Assembly (NCBI GenBank): GCA_028705775.1
Contig: JAQWCW010000016.1
Coordinates: 1 to 63,301 of the forward strand
Reading direction: 5' to 3'
DNA: 63,301 nucleotides
DNA from: Eubacteriales bacterium
GTDB taxonomy: Bacteria; Bacillota; Clostridia; Christensenellales; Aristaeellaceae
Shown here: one piece after another, positions 44,069-53,677 of the stretch
How the letters are laid out: every line of letters starts with the position of its first letter
How positions within the stretch are numbered: the stretch's first letter is position 1
Notes under the pieces: model-generated
Told to the model about the DNA's origin: nothing
Seen by the model: the letters and a program-made list of their open reading frames with translations, nothing else
Databases searched by the model: none
Program-made: the position numbers and the translations under genes

Positions 44069-47000
44069 ATGATATTGGATAATGATAAATGGCTCAAGGA
44101 GCTTATCGACGCAAGCGGAGTCACGCGGGAAAAGAAAAGCGATACCCTTAAAGAGCTGAAAAGAATGGCAAGCGCCGGAATCGACGTGATAGTGCCGGTT
44201 TATAAGGGCATCGAGGAAACAACCGCCTGCCTTGAATCGGTTCTTCAGGACGATTCATTCCCCCTTCGCCTTACGGCAATCGCGGACTGCCCTCCGGAAA
44301 GCGGAATGACGGAGGCGCTTTACGCAATCGCGCAAAAGCACGCGGGAAGAATGAAGGTCATCGTTCACGAAAAAAACATGGGCTTTGTAAGAACGGTGAA
44401 CGAGGGAATGAGTGAAACCACGGGCGACGTTGTGCTGCTCAACAGCGACACGCTGGTTCCCAAGGGCTGGCTGACCTCGCTCTGCACATCCGCGGCGTTC
44501 ATTCCGCTTGCGGCTACCGTTACCCCGCTCTCCACAAGTGCAGGCCCGTTCACGCTCTTTAAGGATAATCAGATTTCCAAGGAGGATTTCCCGCTATACG
44601 CGCAGGCGGTCAGAAAGCTGCACGGTCAAGCCTTTATCAAGGTGCCCACGGGTCACGGCTTCTGCCTTTTCATCCGCCGCGCGGCAATCGAAAGCGTCGG
44701 GCTTTTCAACGCCGAGATTTTCGGGCGCGGCTATGGGGAGGAAAACGACTTCTGCCAGAGGGCAATTTCAAAGGGCTTCATCAATGTCGCCGATTTTTCA
44801 ACGCTTATCTATCATGCAGAGGCAATCTCCTTCGGCGGGGAAAAATCGGAGCTGGTTGAGCGCAGCAAGGAAATCTTGCAGCAGCTTCACCCCAACTACA
44901 AGTCTGAAATAGCAAGATGCTTTTCGGGCAATGAATGGCGGGGCGTAATGGGCGCGCTTGAAGCGAGGATAACCGAATATCTCTCGCTGAATCCCAGCCT
45001 CGACCCCGCGCCGAAAAAGCGCCTGCTGGTTGCAATGCACGAGGGCGCGGGCGGAAGCATAAACAACAGAAACGATATGATGCGCGCCCTGAGCGACAGA
45101 TACGACTGCTTTTTCCTGACCGGCAATATGAAAGCCTTCAACCTGCGCTACGTCGGCGCGAACTGCAAAATCCTGCTCGAAACCATTTCGCTTGAATACC
45201 CCATGGATAACCTTACGTTTGAAAGGGATGACGTAAGGCGCATATACGAGCGGATTCTGCTCCGCTATAACATCGGCGCGGTAAACATGAGCCATCTGCT
45301 CGGCGAAACCTTCGACCTTGTGAAGCTGTGCCGCGAGATGGACATACCCTGCCTTTATGTTCTGCACGATTTTTACACGCTCTGCCCCGATTTCCAGCTC
45401 ACGGACAAGGATATGCATTTCTGCGGCGGCAAGTGCAGGGAGGGCTGCGTCTGCGCGGGCAGCGCGAAATGGCTGCGCCTTCCGCGCGAGAGCGTCCATA
45501 AATACGTTTCGGGCTGGAGAACGGCAATGCGCGAATACCTTCCGCTTTTTGATATGCTCTGCGCTCCCGACAAGTCGGTCAAATACACCTTCGCCTCGGT
45601 TTATCCGGAGCTTGAAAGCCGCGTAAGGGTTATCGAGCACGGGCGCGACCTTGAGGAATACGCAAAAGTCGATTGCTCGTACCCCAAAGAGGGCGAGAAG
45701 ATTAAGCTAGCAATCATCGGGAGCATAGGTCCTGCAAAGGGGCTTACGCAGATTGAGGAGCTGCTTGAGGAGGACAAAGAGCACAAGCTGGAAATTCACA
45801 TTTTCGGAAACGTATCGGCAGACGCAAAGCTCAGCGGCGTAATTTTGCACGGCGGATACGAGCGCGGAGCGCTGAGCGGGCTGTTGGATGAGGCGAAGCC
45901 GAGCTACGGGCTGCTTCCCGGCGTTTTTGCGGAAACCTACTGCCATACATTGACGGAGCTGTGGGCGATGGGGCTTCCCGTTATCGCCTCGGCAGTCGGG
46001 GCGCTCAAGACGCGAATGGAAAAGGCTGAGGCGGGCTGGCTGTTCGAGCCGCGGGACACAAAGGCGCTTTACAAGCTCATCACAGAGGGCATAAGCGAAA
46101 GCGACTATGAAAGGGCGAAGAAAAACGCGCTCGCGCTCAAATTCCCGACGACGGCGGACATGGCGCGCGAGTATGAAAAAATCCTTTTCCTCGGTGACAG
46201 GCTCAAGATAGAAAACGAGGAAACGCACATCGCGCGCACGAATCTGATGCAGACAATATCTCCGTTTGGCGAGGCGGAGGCAAGCGCAGCAGGCGGCGCG
46301 CCGGAAAAAAGCGCGCTTTCGTCCAAGGAAACAGCAACGTTGAAGCGGCAGGTCAAGGAGCTTCGGCACGAGCTGAAGCATTCGCTCACCTGCTATCGGC
46401 GGCAGATTGGCGATTCGATTGTGGACGCATGGACAAACAAGCGCCTGCTGCCGAAGCTGCCGTACAAGCTGTACAAAATCAACCGCGATTACAGGCGCGT
46501 AGACGCCCCTGCCGTTACAGCGGCAGCAGCGCCGATACGCAAAGCCGAAGAAGTATTTGAAATGAAATATCCGGAGCAGACCGCGCCGCGCTTCCCCGAC
46601 GGTGTTACGGAGCGGACAATCGACATAATCGTGTGCGTTCACAACGCGCTTTCAGATGTAAAGCGCTGCCTGCAATCCCTTCTTGAAAGGCGAACCTTCC
46701 CCTTCGGGATTATCATAGTTGATGACGGAAGCGACAACGTAACGGCGGAATTCCTCAAGGAATTCATGCAGAATACCGGCGCGCGGCTAATCCGGCACGA
46801 CACGAGCGCAGGCTATACAATATCGGCAAACGAGGGCTTGCGGCTTTCGACCGCCGATTACATGATACTGCTCAACAGCGACACAATCGTGACCGACCGC
46901 TTCTGCGAAAAAATGCTCCGCGCGTTTGACAGAAATAAGAACGCGGGCGTATTAAGCCCGCTTTCAAACGCCGCCACATACCAGAGCGTTCCCGACGTTT

Positions 47001-48586
47001 ACAGCGGAAACAGCTGGGCGGTTAACGATTTGCCGCAGGGGCTTACGCCCGACGCGGTAAGCCTTGCCGTAGAAAGAGCGGGCGAGCCGACATATCCGCA
47101 CCTCAAGTGTGTCAACGGCTTCTGCTTCATGATTAGCCGCGCCTGCATTGACAAAATCGGCTATCTGGACGAGGAAAGCTTCCCGAAGGGCTACGGCGAG
47201 GAAGTAGACTACTGCCTGCGCGCCGAAAAAGCCGGAATCGAATGCCGCGTTCTTGACGACACGTACATTTATCACGCGAAAAGCAAAAGCTTTACCGACA
47301 CGGGAAGGCGCATTCTTACCGCCTCCTCAGAGCCGACGCTTCGGGCAAAGCACGGCGACGAGTTTGCCGTATTTACAGAATCGCTTAAAAATAACGCCGA
47401 AATGCAGGCGGCGCACGAAAGAGCCTGCGCGGCAATAAAGAAAATGCAGGAAACGCTTTTGCCGCTTCGCGGAAAGCGCGTAGTGTTCATTCTGCCCGTC
47501 AACTCGGCAAGCGGCGGCGCGAACTCGGTATGCCAGGAGGCAGCCGCTCTGCGCGCGCTCGGAATTGACGCAAAGATTGCCAATCTGGAGAAGAACAGGA
47601 GCGCCTTTACCTACGAATACGGCGAGTGCGGCGACTGGACGCTGTGGTACAAAAAAACGCCGGACGAAATCGCGGAGCTTGCGGACATTGCGGTTGCTAC
47701 GATGTTCCACTCCGCGCGTCAGGTTGCCGGAATGAAGCGTATAAATCCGCACCTCAAATCCGCCTACTATGTTCAGGATTATGAGCCGCTTTTCTTCCCC
47801 GATGGCAGCGACCATAACATTGAGGCGCTCGCCTCCTACACGCTCGACAAGGATATGCTGCTTTTTGCCAAAACAGACTGGATATGCAAAACGGTCGAGA
47901 CGCATCACAGCGCAAGCGTAAAAAGAGTTGTGGCGAGCATCGACTGGAAAGTGTATAATCCTTATAGAATAACAAAGCGCGAAGGCGGCGAAGCGCTCGT
48001 TGTATCGGCAATGCTCAGACCAAGCACCCGTAGGCGCAACCCCAGAGGCACGCTAATCGTGCTGAAAGCCGTAAAAGAAGCGCTTGGCGACGCGGTCGAA
48101 ATCAGGGTGTTCGGCTGCGAAAGCGACGAGCTGGAGCAATACTCGGATATTGCCGGCTTCCCGATGATAAACAGCGGGTACTTGCGGCGCACGGAAGTCG
48201 CGGAGCTGCTTGCAATGAGCGATTTGTTCATTGATATGTCCGACTATCAAGCGTTCGGGCGCACGGGAATTGAAGCTATGGCGCTCGGCTGCGTTCCGCT
48301 GCTTCCCGAAAAGGGCGGAGCGGACGAGTATGCCGTAAACGGTAAAAACGCGATTATTGCGGACACAAGCGACGCTGAGGGCGCTGCCGAAAAGGTGATT
48401 TCGCTTCTGCAAAACAGGGCGGAGCTTGCGCGCATGAGCGAAAGCTGCCTTGAAACCGCAAGGCGATACAACGCGTTTTTCGCGGCGATGTCGGAGGCGG
48501 AGCTTTTCGCGCAGAAACTCAGCGAAAGAAAAAGCTTCCTCAAGAGGCTTGGGGAAAGAAGGAAAGCGGGCGGTGTTGACCGATGA
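44069..48586 (+). CDS. Giant four-module glycosyltransferase (GT2-GT4-GT2-GT4)
   Basis: A 1505-residue cytoplasmic protein. Modules: GT2 (about residues 35-280; IDVIVPVYKG, LLNSDTLVPKGW), GT4-like (about 320-700; LYVLHDFYTLCPDF, GVFAETYCHTLTELWAMGLP), a short coiled coil (about 760-790), a second GT2 (about 850-1090; IDIIVCVHNA, LLNSDTIV), and a second GT4-like (about 1135-1490; SASGGANSVCQEA, AFGRTGIEAMALGCVP). Such proteins build rhamnan- or teichoic-like surface glycans. The weak start site is AGGTG. Its stop overlaps the ABC permease start (ATGA), so polymer synthesis and export are coupled. Confidence 0.9.
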   Translation: MILDNDKWLKELIDASGVTREKKSDTLKELKRMASAGIDVIVPVYKGIEETTACLESVLQDDSFPLRLTAIADCPPESGMTEALYAIAQKHAGRMKVIVHEKNMGFVRTVNEGMSETTGDVVLLNSDTLVPKGWLTSLCTSAAFIPLAATVTPLSTSAGPFTLFKDNQISKEDFPLYAQAVRKLHGQAFIKVPTGHGFCLFIRRAAIESVGLFNAEIFGRGYGEENDFCQRAISKGFINVADFSTLIYHAEAISFGGEKSELVERSKEILQQLHPNYKSEIARCFSGNEWRGVMGALEARITEYLSLNPSLDPAPKKRLLVAMHEGAGGSINNRNDMMRALSDRYDCFFLTGNMKAFNLRYVGANCKILLETISLEYPMDNLTFERDDVRRIYERILLRYNIGAVNMSHLLGETFDLVKLCREMDIPCLYVLHDFYTLCPDFQLTDKDMHFCGGKCREGCVCAGSAKWLRLPRESVHKYVSGWRTAMREYLPLFDMLCAPDKSVKYTFASVYPELESRVRVIEHGRDLEEYAKVDCSYPKEGEKIKLAIIGSIGPAKGLTQIEELLEEDKEHKLEIHIFGNVSADAKLSGVILHGGYERGALSGLLDEAKPSYGLLPGVFAETYCHTLTELWAMGLPVIASAVGALKTRMEKAEAGWLFEPRDTKALYKLITEGISESDYERAKKNALALKFPTTADMAREYEKILFLGDRLKIENEETHIARTNLMQTISPFGEAEASAAGGAPEKSALSSKETATLKRQVKELRHELKHSLTCYRRQIGDSIVDAWTNKRLLPKLPYKLYKINRDYRRVDAPAVTAAAAPIRKAEEVFEMKYPEQTAPRFPDGVTERTIDIIVCVHNALSDVKRCLQSLLERRTFPFGIIIVDDGSDNVTAEFLKEFMQNTGARLIRHDTSAGYTISANEGLRLSTADYMILLNSDTIVTDRFCEKMLRAFDRNKNAGVLSPLSNAATYQSVPDVYSGNSWAVNDLPQGLTPDAVSLAVERAGEPTYPHLKCVNGFCFMISRACIDKIGYLDEESFPKGYGEEVDYCLRAEKAGIECRVLDDTYIYHAKSKSFTDTGRRILTASSEPTLRAKHGDEFAVFTESLKNNAEMQAAHERACAAIKKMQETLLPLRGKRVVFILPVNSASGGANSVCQEAAALRALGIDAKIANLEKNRSAFTYEYGECGDWTLWYKKTPDEIAELADIAVATMFHSARQVAGMKRINPHLKSAYYVQDYEPLFFPDGSDHNIEALASYTLDKDMLLFAKTDWICKTVETHHSASVKRVVASIDWKVYNPYRITKREGGEALVVSAMLRPSTRRRNPRGTLIVLKAVKEALGDAVEIRVFGCESDELEQYSDIAGFPMINSGYLRRTEVAELLAMSDLFIDMSDYQAFGRTGIEAMALGCVPLLPEKGGADEYAVNGKNAIIADTSDAEGAAEKVISLLQNRAELARMSESCLETARRYNAFFAAMSEAELFAQKLSERKSFLKRLGERRKAGGVDR

Positions 48587-49437
48587 GCGGCGAAGCAAAA
48601 TCCGGAAACAGCTACCTTATTGACAAAAGCATAATCGGCTGCGTCCGGCACGTTTCACGCGAGCTTTTCGCAAACAGGATGCGCGTCTGGCGGCTTGCCC
48701 GCTTTGAAAAAAAGGCGAAGCAGAGCGGAACGTTTTTCAGCTCCGCATGGAACATACTGAACCCCGCCTTCCAAATATTCGTATACTGGTTCGTGTTTTC
48801 CGTCGGGCTTAACGTAAAAAGCATGAGGGACGGAGTTCCCTACGCCGTATGGCTGATGAGCGGAATTCTCCCTTGGTTTTTCATCAACGGCTCTATGATG
48901 CAGTCAACGGTTTCAATCGTCGGCGCGGCGGGAATGCTCAAAAGCATAAAATTCCCTCTGTCCGCAGTGCCGGCAAAGTCGGTTGTCGCAAACCTTATCG
49001 ACCATCTGTGGACGGTGCTGATTCTAGTTCCCGTAATCCTGCTTTCCGGCGTCAGGGTGACGGCGAGCATTCTTTACCTTCCGTACTATATGCTCGCAGC
49101 GTTCGCGTTCCTTATATCCTTCGGGCTGCTCGCGTCCGCCCTCGATACGGTTTTCAAGGATTTTTCGCAGTTTTTAAGCCCTATTCTGCGCCTTACGATG
49201 TACATTTCGTCCGTCGTCTGGTCAATCGACAACCTTTCGCCCACGCTCAGCTCGCTTATGCGCCTGAACCCGCTGACCTACATAATTGAGGGCTACCGCG
49301 ATTCGCTTCTTTATGCGGGAAGCCCCTTTGCGCAGCCGCTCAGAACCCTCGGCTTCTGGGTTTTCACAGCGCTGCTCTACTGCCTCGGCTCGTTTATTCA
49401 CTGCCGCCTGCGCGAAAAATTCGTGGACGAGATTTAA
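48583..49437 (+). CDS. ABC transporter permease for polysaccharide/teichoic acid export (Wzm/TagG-like)
   Basis: A 284-residue ABC-2 type permease with six membrane segments; FSSAWNILNPAFQIFVYWFVF and MSGILPWFFINGS are the usual amphipathic and first membrane regions of Wzm/TagG, and LNPLTYIIEGYRD is the signature near the end. It forms the channel that moves a lipid-linked polymer outward. It overlaps the glycosyltransferase stop and is followed 9 bases later by its ATPase. Confidence 0.92.
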   Translation: MSGEAKSGNSYLIDKSIIGCVRHVSRELFANRMRVWRLARFEKKAKQSGTFFSSAWNILNPAFQIFVYWFVFSVGLNVKSMRDGVPYAVWLMSGILPWFFINGSMMQSTVSIVGAAGMLKSIKFPLSAVPAKSVVANLIDHLWTVLILVPVILLSGVRVTASILYLPYYMLAAFAFLISFGLLASALDTVFKDFSQFLSPILRLTMYISSVVWSIDNLSPTLSSLMRLNPLTYIIEGYRDSLLYAGSPFAQPLRTLGFWVFTALLYCLGSFIHCRLREKFVDEI

Positions 49438-49446
49438 GGAGGGCGT

Positions 49447-50250
49447 ATGGAGAGCAACGTAATGATTCGCGGATTTGAAATTACAAAAACCTACTCAATG
49501 CGCCACAAGGACTACAAGGGGCGGCTTGCGGCAATCCTCAGAAGGGACAAGCCTGCCGAAACCTTCACGGCGCTAAATAAGGTGAGCTTTGAAATTGCGG
49601 AGGGCGAAATCGTCGGGCTTGTGGGGCTGAACGGCTCCGGAAAATCAACGCTTTCGCAGATAATCGCGGGAATAACCTATCCCACAAGCGGCGAATTTGA
49701 AATAGGCGGCTCCTGCTCTATGCTTTCGGCTTCATCGGGGCTGAACGGCAATCTGACGGGGCTTGAAAACATATACTACAAATGCCTCCTGCTCGGCTTT
49801 TCGGAAAAGCAGATTAAGCAGATGGAGGCGGGTATAATCGACTTTGCGGATATAGGCGAGCATATCGACCAGCCGCTGCACACGTATTCAAGCGGAATGC
49901 GCTCGCGCCTCGGCTTTGCAATCTCGATAAGCATTGACCCGAAGGTGCTTATCGTTGACGAGGCGCTCGCCGTCGGCGACCAAGCCTTTTCAGCAAAATG
50001 CCTTGCCGCGATGAACGATTTGAAGAAGAAAAACACCACCATCATTTTCGTAAGCCACTCGACGGGGCAGATGCGCGGCTTCTGCGACAGGGTTATGTGG
50101 CTGCACAAGGGCAAGAACGTCGGCTTTATGAAAACGGACGATATACTGCCCGCCTACGACGCGTTCACAAAGGATTTCAAGCGCCTTACCAAGGATGAAA
50201 GGCAAAACCTTGAGCCGGAAATAGCCAAGTATATAACAAAGCAGGGCTGA
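49447..50250 (+). CDS. ABC transporter ATP-binding protein for polysaccharide/teichoic acid export (Wzt/TagH-like)
   Basis: A 267-residue ATPase of the Wzt/TagH type: Walker A GLNGSGKST (60-68), signature YSSGMRSRLGF, Walker B VLIVDEALAVGD and the switch His in FVSHS. The C-terminus stops shortly after the ATPase, so there is no Wzt carbohydrate-binding domain; substrate choice must lie elsewhere. GGAGGG lies before the ATG. Confidence 0.93.
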   Translation: MESNVMIRGFEITKTYSMRHKDYKGRLAAILRRDKPAETFTALNKVSFEIAEGEIVGLVGLNGSGKSTLSQIIAGITYPTSGEFEIGGSCSMLSASSGLNGNLTGLENIYYKCLLLGFSEKQIKQMEAGIIDFADIGEHIDQPLHTYSSGMRSRLGFAISISIDPKVLIVDEALAVGDQAFSAKCLAAMNDLKKKNTTIIFVSHSTGQMRGFCDRVMWLHKGKNVGFMKTDDILPAYDAFTKDFKRLTKDERQNLEPEIAKYITKQG

Positions 50251-50300
50251 TACACGCAAAGCGGGCGCGCTTCCAGCCAAACAGCAGAATCGGAGAGCAA

Positions 50301-50885
50301 ATGAAAAACGTAAAGAGAAAATCAATCGGGCGGAATTTTTCAATGTGCGTTCAGCCGGCGTTCATCATCGGCACGAATAACGAGGACGGCTCGCACAACT
50401 TTGCACCGATTACATGGGTCAGCGTGACAAACGAGAAAAACGACGATTATCTGCTTGTCATAAGTATGTCCGGAGAGAAAACGACCAAGCAAAACGTGAT
50501 AAGAACGGGCAAGCTCAGCGTAAATCTCGTAAGCACGGATATGCTGGAAATAATGGATTATTTAGGCTCGCGCCACGCGAAGGACGGAAAAAAGGACGCC
50601 GTATCCTACGGCGTTTCAAGGGGCGAAGCCGTTGATGTTCCGGTTCTTGATGCAAGCCGCTGGGTATACGAATGCGAGGTTGCCTCCTTCGTCAAAACGG
50701 GAGATTCGACAACCTTTTTCTGCAAAATAATGAACATACAGGCGGACGAAAGCCTACGCGCCGAAAACACATTCGATATAAACCTTGAAAAGCTTGAGCC
50801 TGTCATTTATTCGGGAATGTACCACAGCGTCGGCAGGCTTCTGGGTAAAATCGGCGATTTCGCGAAAAAGAGCAAGAACGCCTAG
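50301..50885 (+). CDS. Flavin reductase-like (FMN split-barrel) protein
   Basis: A 194-residue protein with the flavin reductase-like fold: PAFIIGTNNEDGSHNFAPITWVSVTNEK is the FMN-binding opening, and TKQNVIRTGKLSVNLVS a conserved middle part. Members bind FMN and transfer electrons or simply reduce flavin with NAD(P)H. GGAGA precedes the ATG. It follows the exporter genes by 50 bases but has no obvious link to glycan export. Confidence 0.85.
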   Translation: MKNVKRKSIGRNFSMCVQPAFIIGTNNEDGSHNFAPITWVSVTNEKNDDYLLVISMSGEKTTKQNVIRTGKLSVNLVSTDMLEIMDYLGSRHAKDGKKDAVSYGVSRGEAVDVPVLDASRWVYECEVASFVKTGDSTTFFCKIMNIQADESLRAENTFDINLEKLEPVIYSGMYHSVGRLLGKIGDFAKKSKNA

Positions 50886-51011
50886 CGCAAAGCGGAAATA
50901 ACCCGCGCTCCATTTCACAAGCGGTATCGCAAAGAATATCAATATCCCGACTCAAACGGCTTGCTTCAATTCACATACAAATTTTTAGAAAAACGCGCCG
51001 ACATCAAGCAA

Positions 51012-51040
51012 AAAACCGCCGCATTAAGCGGCGGCTTGAG
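51012..51040. terminator. Terminator for convergent genes
   Basis: CCGCCGC and GCGGCGG pair around ATTAA; on the minus strand it is followed by a T-run, so it ends the S66 peptidase transcript. The rest of 50886-51059 shows nothing. Confidence 0.8.
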
Positions 51041-51059
51041 AAAACAGCGCATTGCGCAT

Positions 51060-51986
51060 TTATGTTGCGTAGCTTTCGAGCAGTTCGAGAGTCTCCCTGC
51101 CGGAATCAATTTCGTACATAAGCCCGAGCGGAAGGGAAAGCTTATCCGCTCCGTGACCGGCATGAACGTTTTCGATTATGGGCTTATCCTTCGGCAAAGT
51201 GCTTTCAAGCACCTTTTCAAGCGGGATTGACGGCTTGTCGCGCCTGTCCCCGCAGGATATGAAATTGCCGAGAACTATGCCGGCGCAGGCGTCGAACGCT
51301 CCTGCGTTGCGAAGCTGAGTAAGAAAGCCGTCAATGTAGTAGGGCGGCTTGCCGATTTCCTCAATGAGCAGTATTGCGCCCTCTAGCGGCGGCATATACG
51401 GCGTTCCGAGCAGCGAGCAGATAACCTGAAGATTGCCGCCCACAAGCCTTCCGCGCGCTTTTTTTGCGGCGGCGCCCTTAAAGCGGCGGAACGGCTCGCC
51501 CGACGGGTTTTCAATCATGCCCGTAAACGGCTCAAACAAAAGCCGTCTCAGCTGAGCGAGGCTTTTTTCGTTATGAAAGCCCTCGCTTTTGTTTTCGCCC
51601 GGCATCGGCGCGTGCATAACGGGAATTCCGCGCCCGACAAGGGGAAGATTGAGCGCCGTTATATCGGAAAAGCCCAGAAACGCCTTATCGCGGGCAAGCT
51701 CAAAATACGGCTCCGCGTATTCGAGCAGGCGCGCCGAGCCATAGCCTCCGCGCAGGCAAAAGATACCGCGAGCGCTTGATTTAAGCGCCTCTATAAGGTC
51801 GCGCGCGCGCGTTTCGTCGCTTCCCGCAAGATAGCCGAGCTGCGCGTCAACGGAAGGGTATCTTACAGCTTCAAGCCCGAGGCTTTCTATTGCGGCAACG
51901 GCGGCGTCGCGGTTTTCCTTTTCATAGATTGGGCTTGCGGGCGCAATAAGCGCCACCCTGTCCCCTATTTTCAATCTTTTCGGCAT
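51060..51986 (-). CDS. LD-carboxypeptidase (peptidase S66, MccF/LdcA family)
   Basis: A 308-residue S66 serine peptidase: IAPASPI at the start, LRGGYGSARLL, and the nucleophile in LGFSDITALN (S107), with the later Glu and His in LLIEEIGKPPY and NVHAGHGADK. LdcA cuts L,D bonds of recycled muropeptides; MccF cuts microcin C. It has no ribosome site and starts two bases after the stop of znuB, so it is read by coupling. Which substrate it uses is open. Confidence 0.9.
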   Translation of the reverse strand: MPKRLKIGDRVALIAPASPIYEKENRDAAVAAIESLGLEAVRYPSVDAQLGYLAGSDETRARDLIEALKSSARGIFCLRGGYGSARLLEYAEPYFELARDKAFLGFSDITALNLPLVGRGIPVMHAPMPGENKSEGFHNEKSLAQLRRLLFEPFTGMIENPSGEPFRRFKGAAAKKARGRLVGGNLQVICSLLGTPYMPPLEGAILLIEEIGKPPYYIDGFLTQLRNAGAFDACAGIVLGNFISCGDRRDKPSIPLEKVLESTLPKDKPIIENVHAGHGADKLSLPLGLMYEIDSGRETLELLESYAT

Positions 51987-51988
51987 AA

Positions 51989-52831
51989 TTATAGCGGACG
52001 GAAGCGCCGCACGGCAAGGCAGGCAAAGTAGAAAACGGCGGAAACAAGCACTACGGCGCTGCCCGCCGAGGCGTTGATTGAATAGCTAAGCACAAGCCCG
52101 AGAACGCCGCTCACAACCGAAATTATGACGGACAAAAACGTATACGAGCGGCTTGAGCGGGTCACGTTTCTAGCGGCGGCGGCAGGCAGAATCAGCAGCG
52201 CGTTGATAAGCAGCACTCCGACCCATTTTATGCACAGCATTACCGCGATTGCGACAATCACCATGAACAGGTAATCCATCGACTTCGTTCCGACTCCGCG
52301 GCTCATTGCAAGCGGCTCGTTAAGCGCCGTAAGCAGAAAGCGGTTATAGAGCAGAACCCAGACGGCGGCTACGCCGGCAAGCGCGAGCAGCAGCCAGAGT
52401 ATATCCGAGGGCGTTACGGAAAGCACGTCGCCGACAAGCAGCGTCGAATACTTTGCAAAGCCTCCGCCCCTTGAAAGGATTAAAAGCCCGAGGGCGATTG
52501 AAACGCTTGAGAACACGGAAATAACCGTGTCGGACGAGGACGTTCCGCGCTGCTTGACATAGCCGATTAATAGCGCCCATACAACGCCGAAAACGAGCAT
52601 ACTAACAAGGTCGCTCTGCGAGCCGAGAAGGATTCCAAGCCCGATTCCCGCAAGCGCGGAATGCCCGAGCGCGTCCGAAAAGAACGCCATCTTCTGCGAA
52701 ACTGCCATCGTTCCCAACAGGGCAAGCATAGGGGTCAGAAGGAGCATTGCGAGAAACGCGTTCTTCATGAAATCGTATTTCAGAAAAGAAAAGGGCAGGA
52801 TTGCGTCCATTATTCCGTAAATCGTCTGCAT
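51989..52831 (-). CDS. znuB: Zinc/manganese ABC transporter permease
   Basis: A 280-residue ABC-3 type permease with about eight membrane segments and SDALGHSALAGIGLGILLGS, the ABC-3 signature of ZnuB/MntB families, and LLINALLILPAAAARN. It imports Zn or Mn with the ATPase before it; the start overlaps the ATPase stop (TAATG). No solute-binding protein is in this window, so it is encoded elsewhere or missing. Confidence 0.9.
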   Translation of the reverse strand: MQTIYGIMDAILPFSFLKYDFMKNAFLAMLLLTPMLALLGTMAVSQKMAFFSDALGHSALAGIGLGILLGSQSDLVSMLVFGVVWALLIGYVKQRGTSSSDTVISVFSSVSIALGLLILSRGGGFAKYSTLLVGDVLSVTPSDILWLLLALAGVAAVWVLLYNRFLLTALNEPLAMSRGVGTKSMDYLFMVIVAIAVMLCIKWVGVLLINALLILPAAAARNVTRSSRSYTFLSVIISVVSGVLGLVLSYSINASAGSAVVLVSAVFYFACLAVRRFRPL

Positions 52832-53580
52832 TACGCGCGCCCCCCTTCAAAGTCCGAAAACACCCGCTTGAACGCGTCCGAGGTATACACCTCGTCCGGC
52901 GGGCCCTGCAAAAGCACGGATTTCGACAAAAGCACAACATTGTCGGCATAGCGCTTCACAAGCTCCAAATCGTGGCTGACAAGCAGGATTGCCATGTGAT
53001 GCCGCTTGCGCAGGGCAAGCACGGTTGCAAGGAACATCGCAAGCCCGTTGTTGTCAATTCCGCTTACAGGCTCGTCCAGTATAAGCAAATCGGGCGCGGG
53101 GGTCACGGCAAGCGCGAGAAGCACGCGCTGAAGCTCGCCGCCCGAAAGCGCGCCAAGGCGCTTTTTCATAAGCAAAAGAGCCGAAACGCTCTCAAGCGCG
53201 TCGCGGATAACTGCCCGCGTTTCCTTCCTTATCCCGAGAAATACGGGATAGCGGCTTAGGCTCGCTGCAAGAAAGTCCTCAACCGTCATCGGCATTTCGC
53301 GGTCAAATTCAAGGCTTTGCGGAACGTAGCCGGTTCTTACGGAGGAAAGCGCGCGCCCTGCCGAATCGAGGTGCTTGATTTCGCCCGTATGCTTAACCTG
53401 CCCCAAAAGCGCCTTGACAAGCGTAGTCTTGCCCGCGCCGTTCTGCCCGATAAGCGCCGTAAGCTGCCCGCAATGCAGATGCATTGAAACATGGTCAAGC
53501 AGCATATCGCCGGAAATCTGAACGCCGACATCCTCAAGCGCTATTCGGCAAAGCCCGCAGGATTTTTGTTCATGCGCCAT
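52831..53580 (-). CDS. znuC: Zinc/manganese ABC transporter ATP-binding protein
   Basis: A 249-residue ATPase: Walker A GQNGAGKTT, signature LSGGELQR, Walker B LLILDEPVSG and switch VSHDL. The ATG at 53580 follows GGAG by eight bases; an upstream in-frame start at 53643 lies within the promoter and is unlikely. First gene of the znuC-znuB-S66 unit. I see no Zur-type palindrome in the leader. Confidence 0.9.
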   Translation of the reverse strand: MAHEQKSCGLCRIALEDVGVQISGDMLLDHVSMHLHCGQLTALIGQNGAGKTTLVKALLGQVKHTGEIKHLDSAGRALSSVRTGYVPQSLEFDREMPMTVEDFLAASLSRYPVFLGIRKETRAVIRDALESVSALLLMKKRLGALSGGELQRVLLALAVTPAPDLLILDEPVSGIDNNGLAMFLATVLALRKRHHMAILLVSHDLELVKRYADNVVLLSKSVLLQGPPDEVYTSDAFKRVFSDFEGGRA

Positions 53581-53614
53581 AATAATCACTCCAATGTCTA
53601 CAAAAGACATATAC

Positions 53615-53643
53615 AGTATATAGCCACAAAAGCCCCTGTGCAA
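53615..53643 (-). promoter_or_regulatory. Promoter of znuC
   Basis: Minus strand: TTGCAC, 17-bp spacer, TATACT, about 35 bases before the ATG. An adjoining short palindrome GTCTACAAAAGAC (53597-53609) could be an operator. Confidence 0.6.
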
Positions 53644-53677
53644 GCGCGCTTTAAGAATTAATCGCGCGATTATCGCG

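Noticed and set aside
43798-44082. 94-codon frame through the 66-bp duplication
   Set aside because: No ribosome site, overlaps the glycosyltransferase start, and the repeat is better explained as leader DNA; 66 being a multiple of three keeps the frame open by chance.
51980-51995. TATAAT directly before the S66 peptidase ATG as a promoter
   Set aside because: It is formed by the znuB stop region; a transcript from it would start inside the gene. Coupled translation from znuB is simpler.
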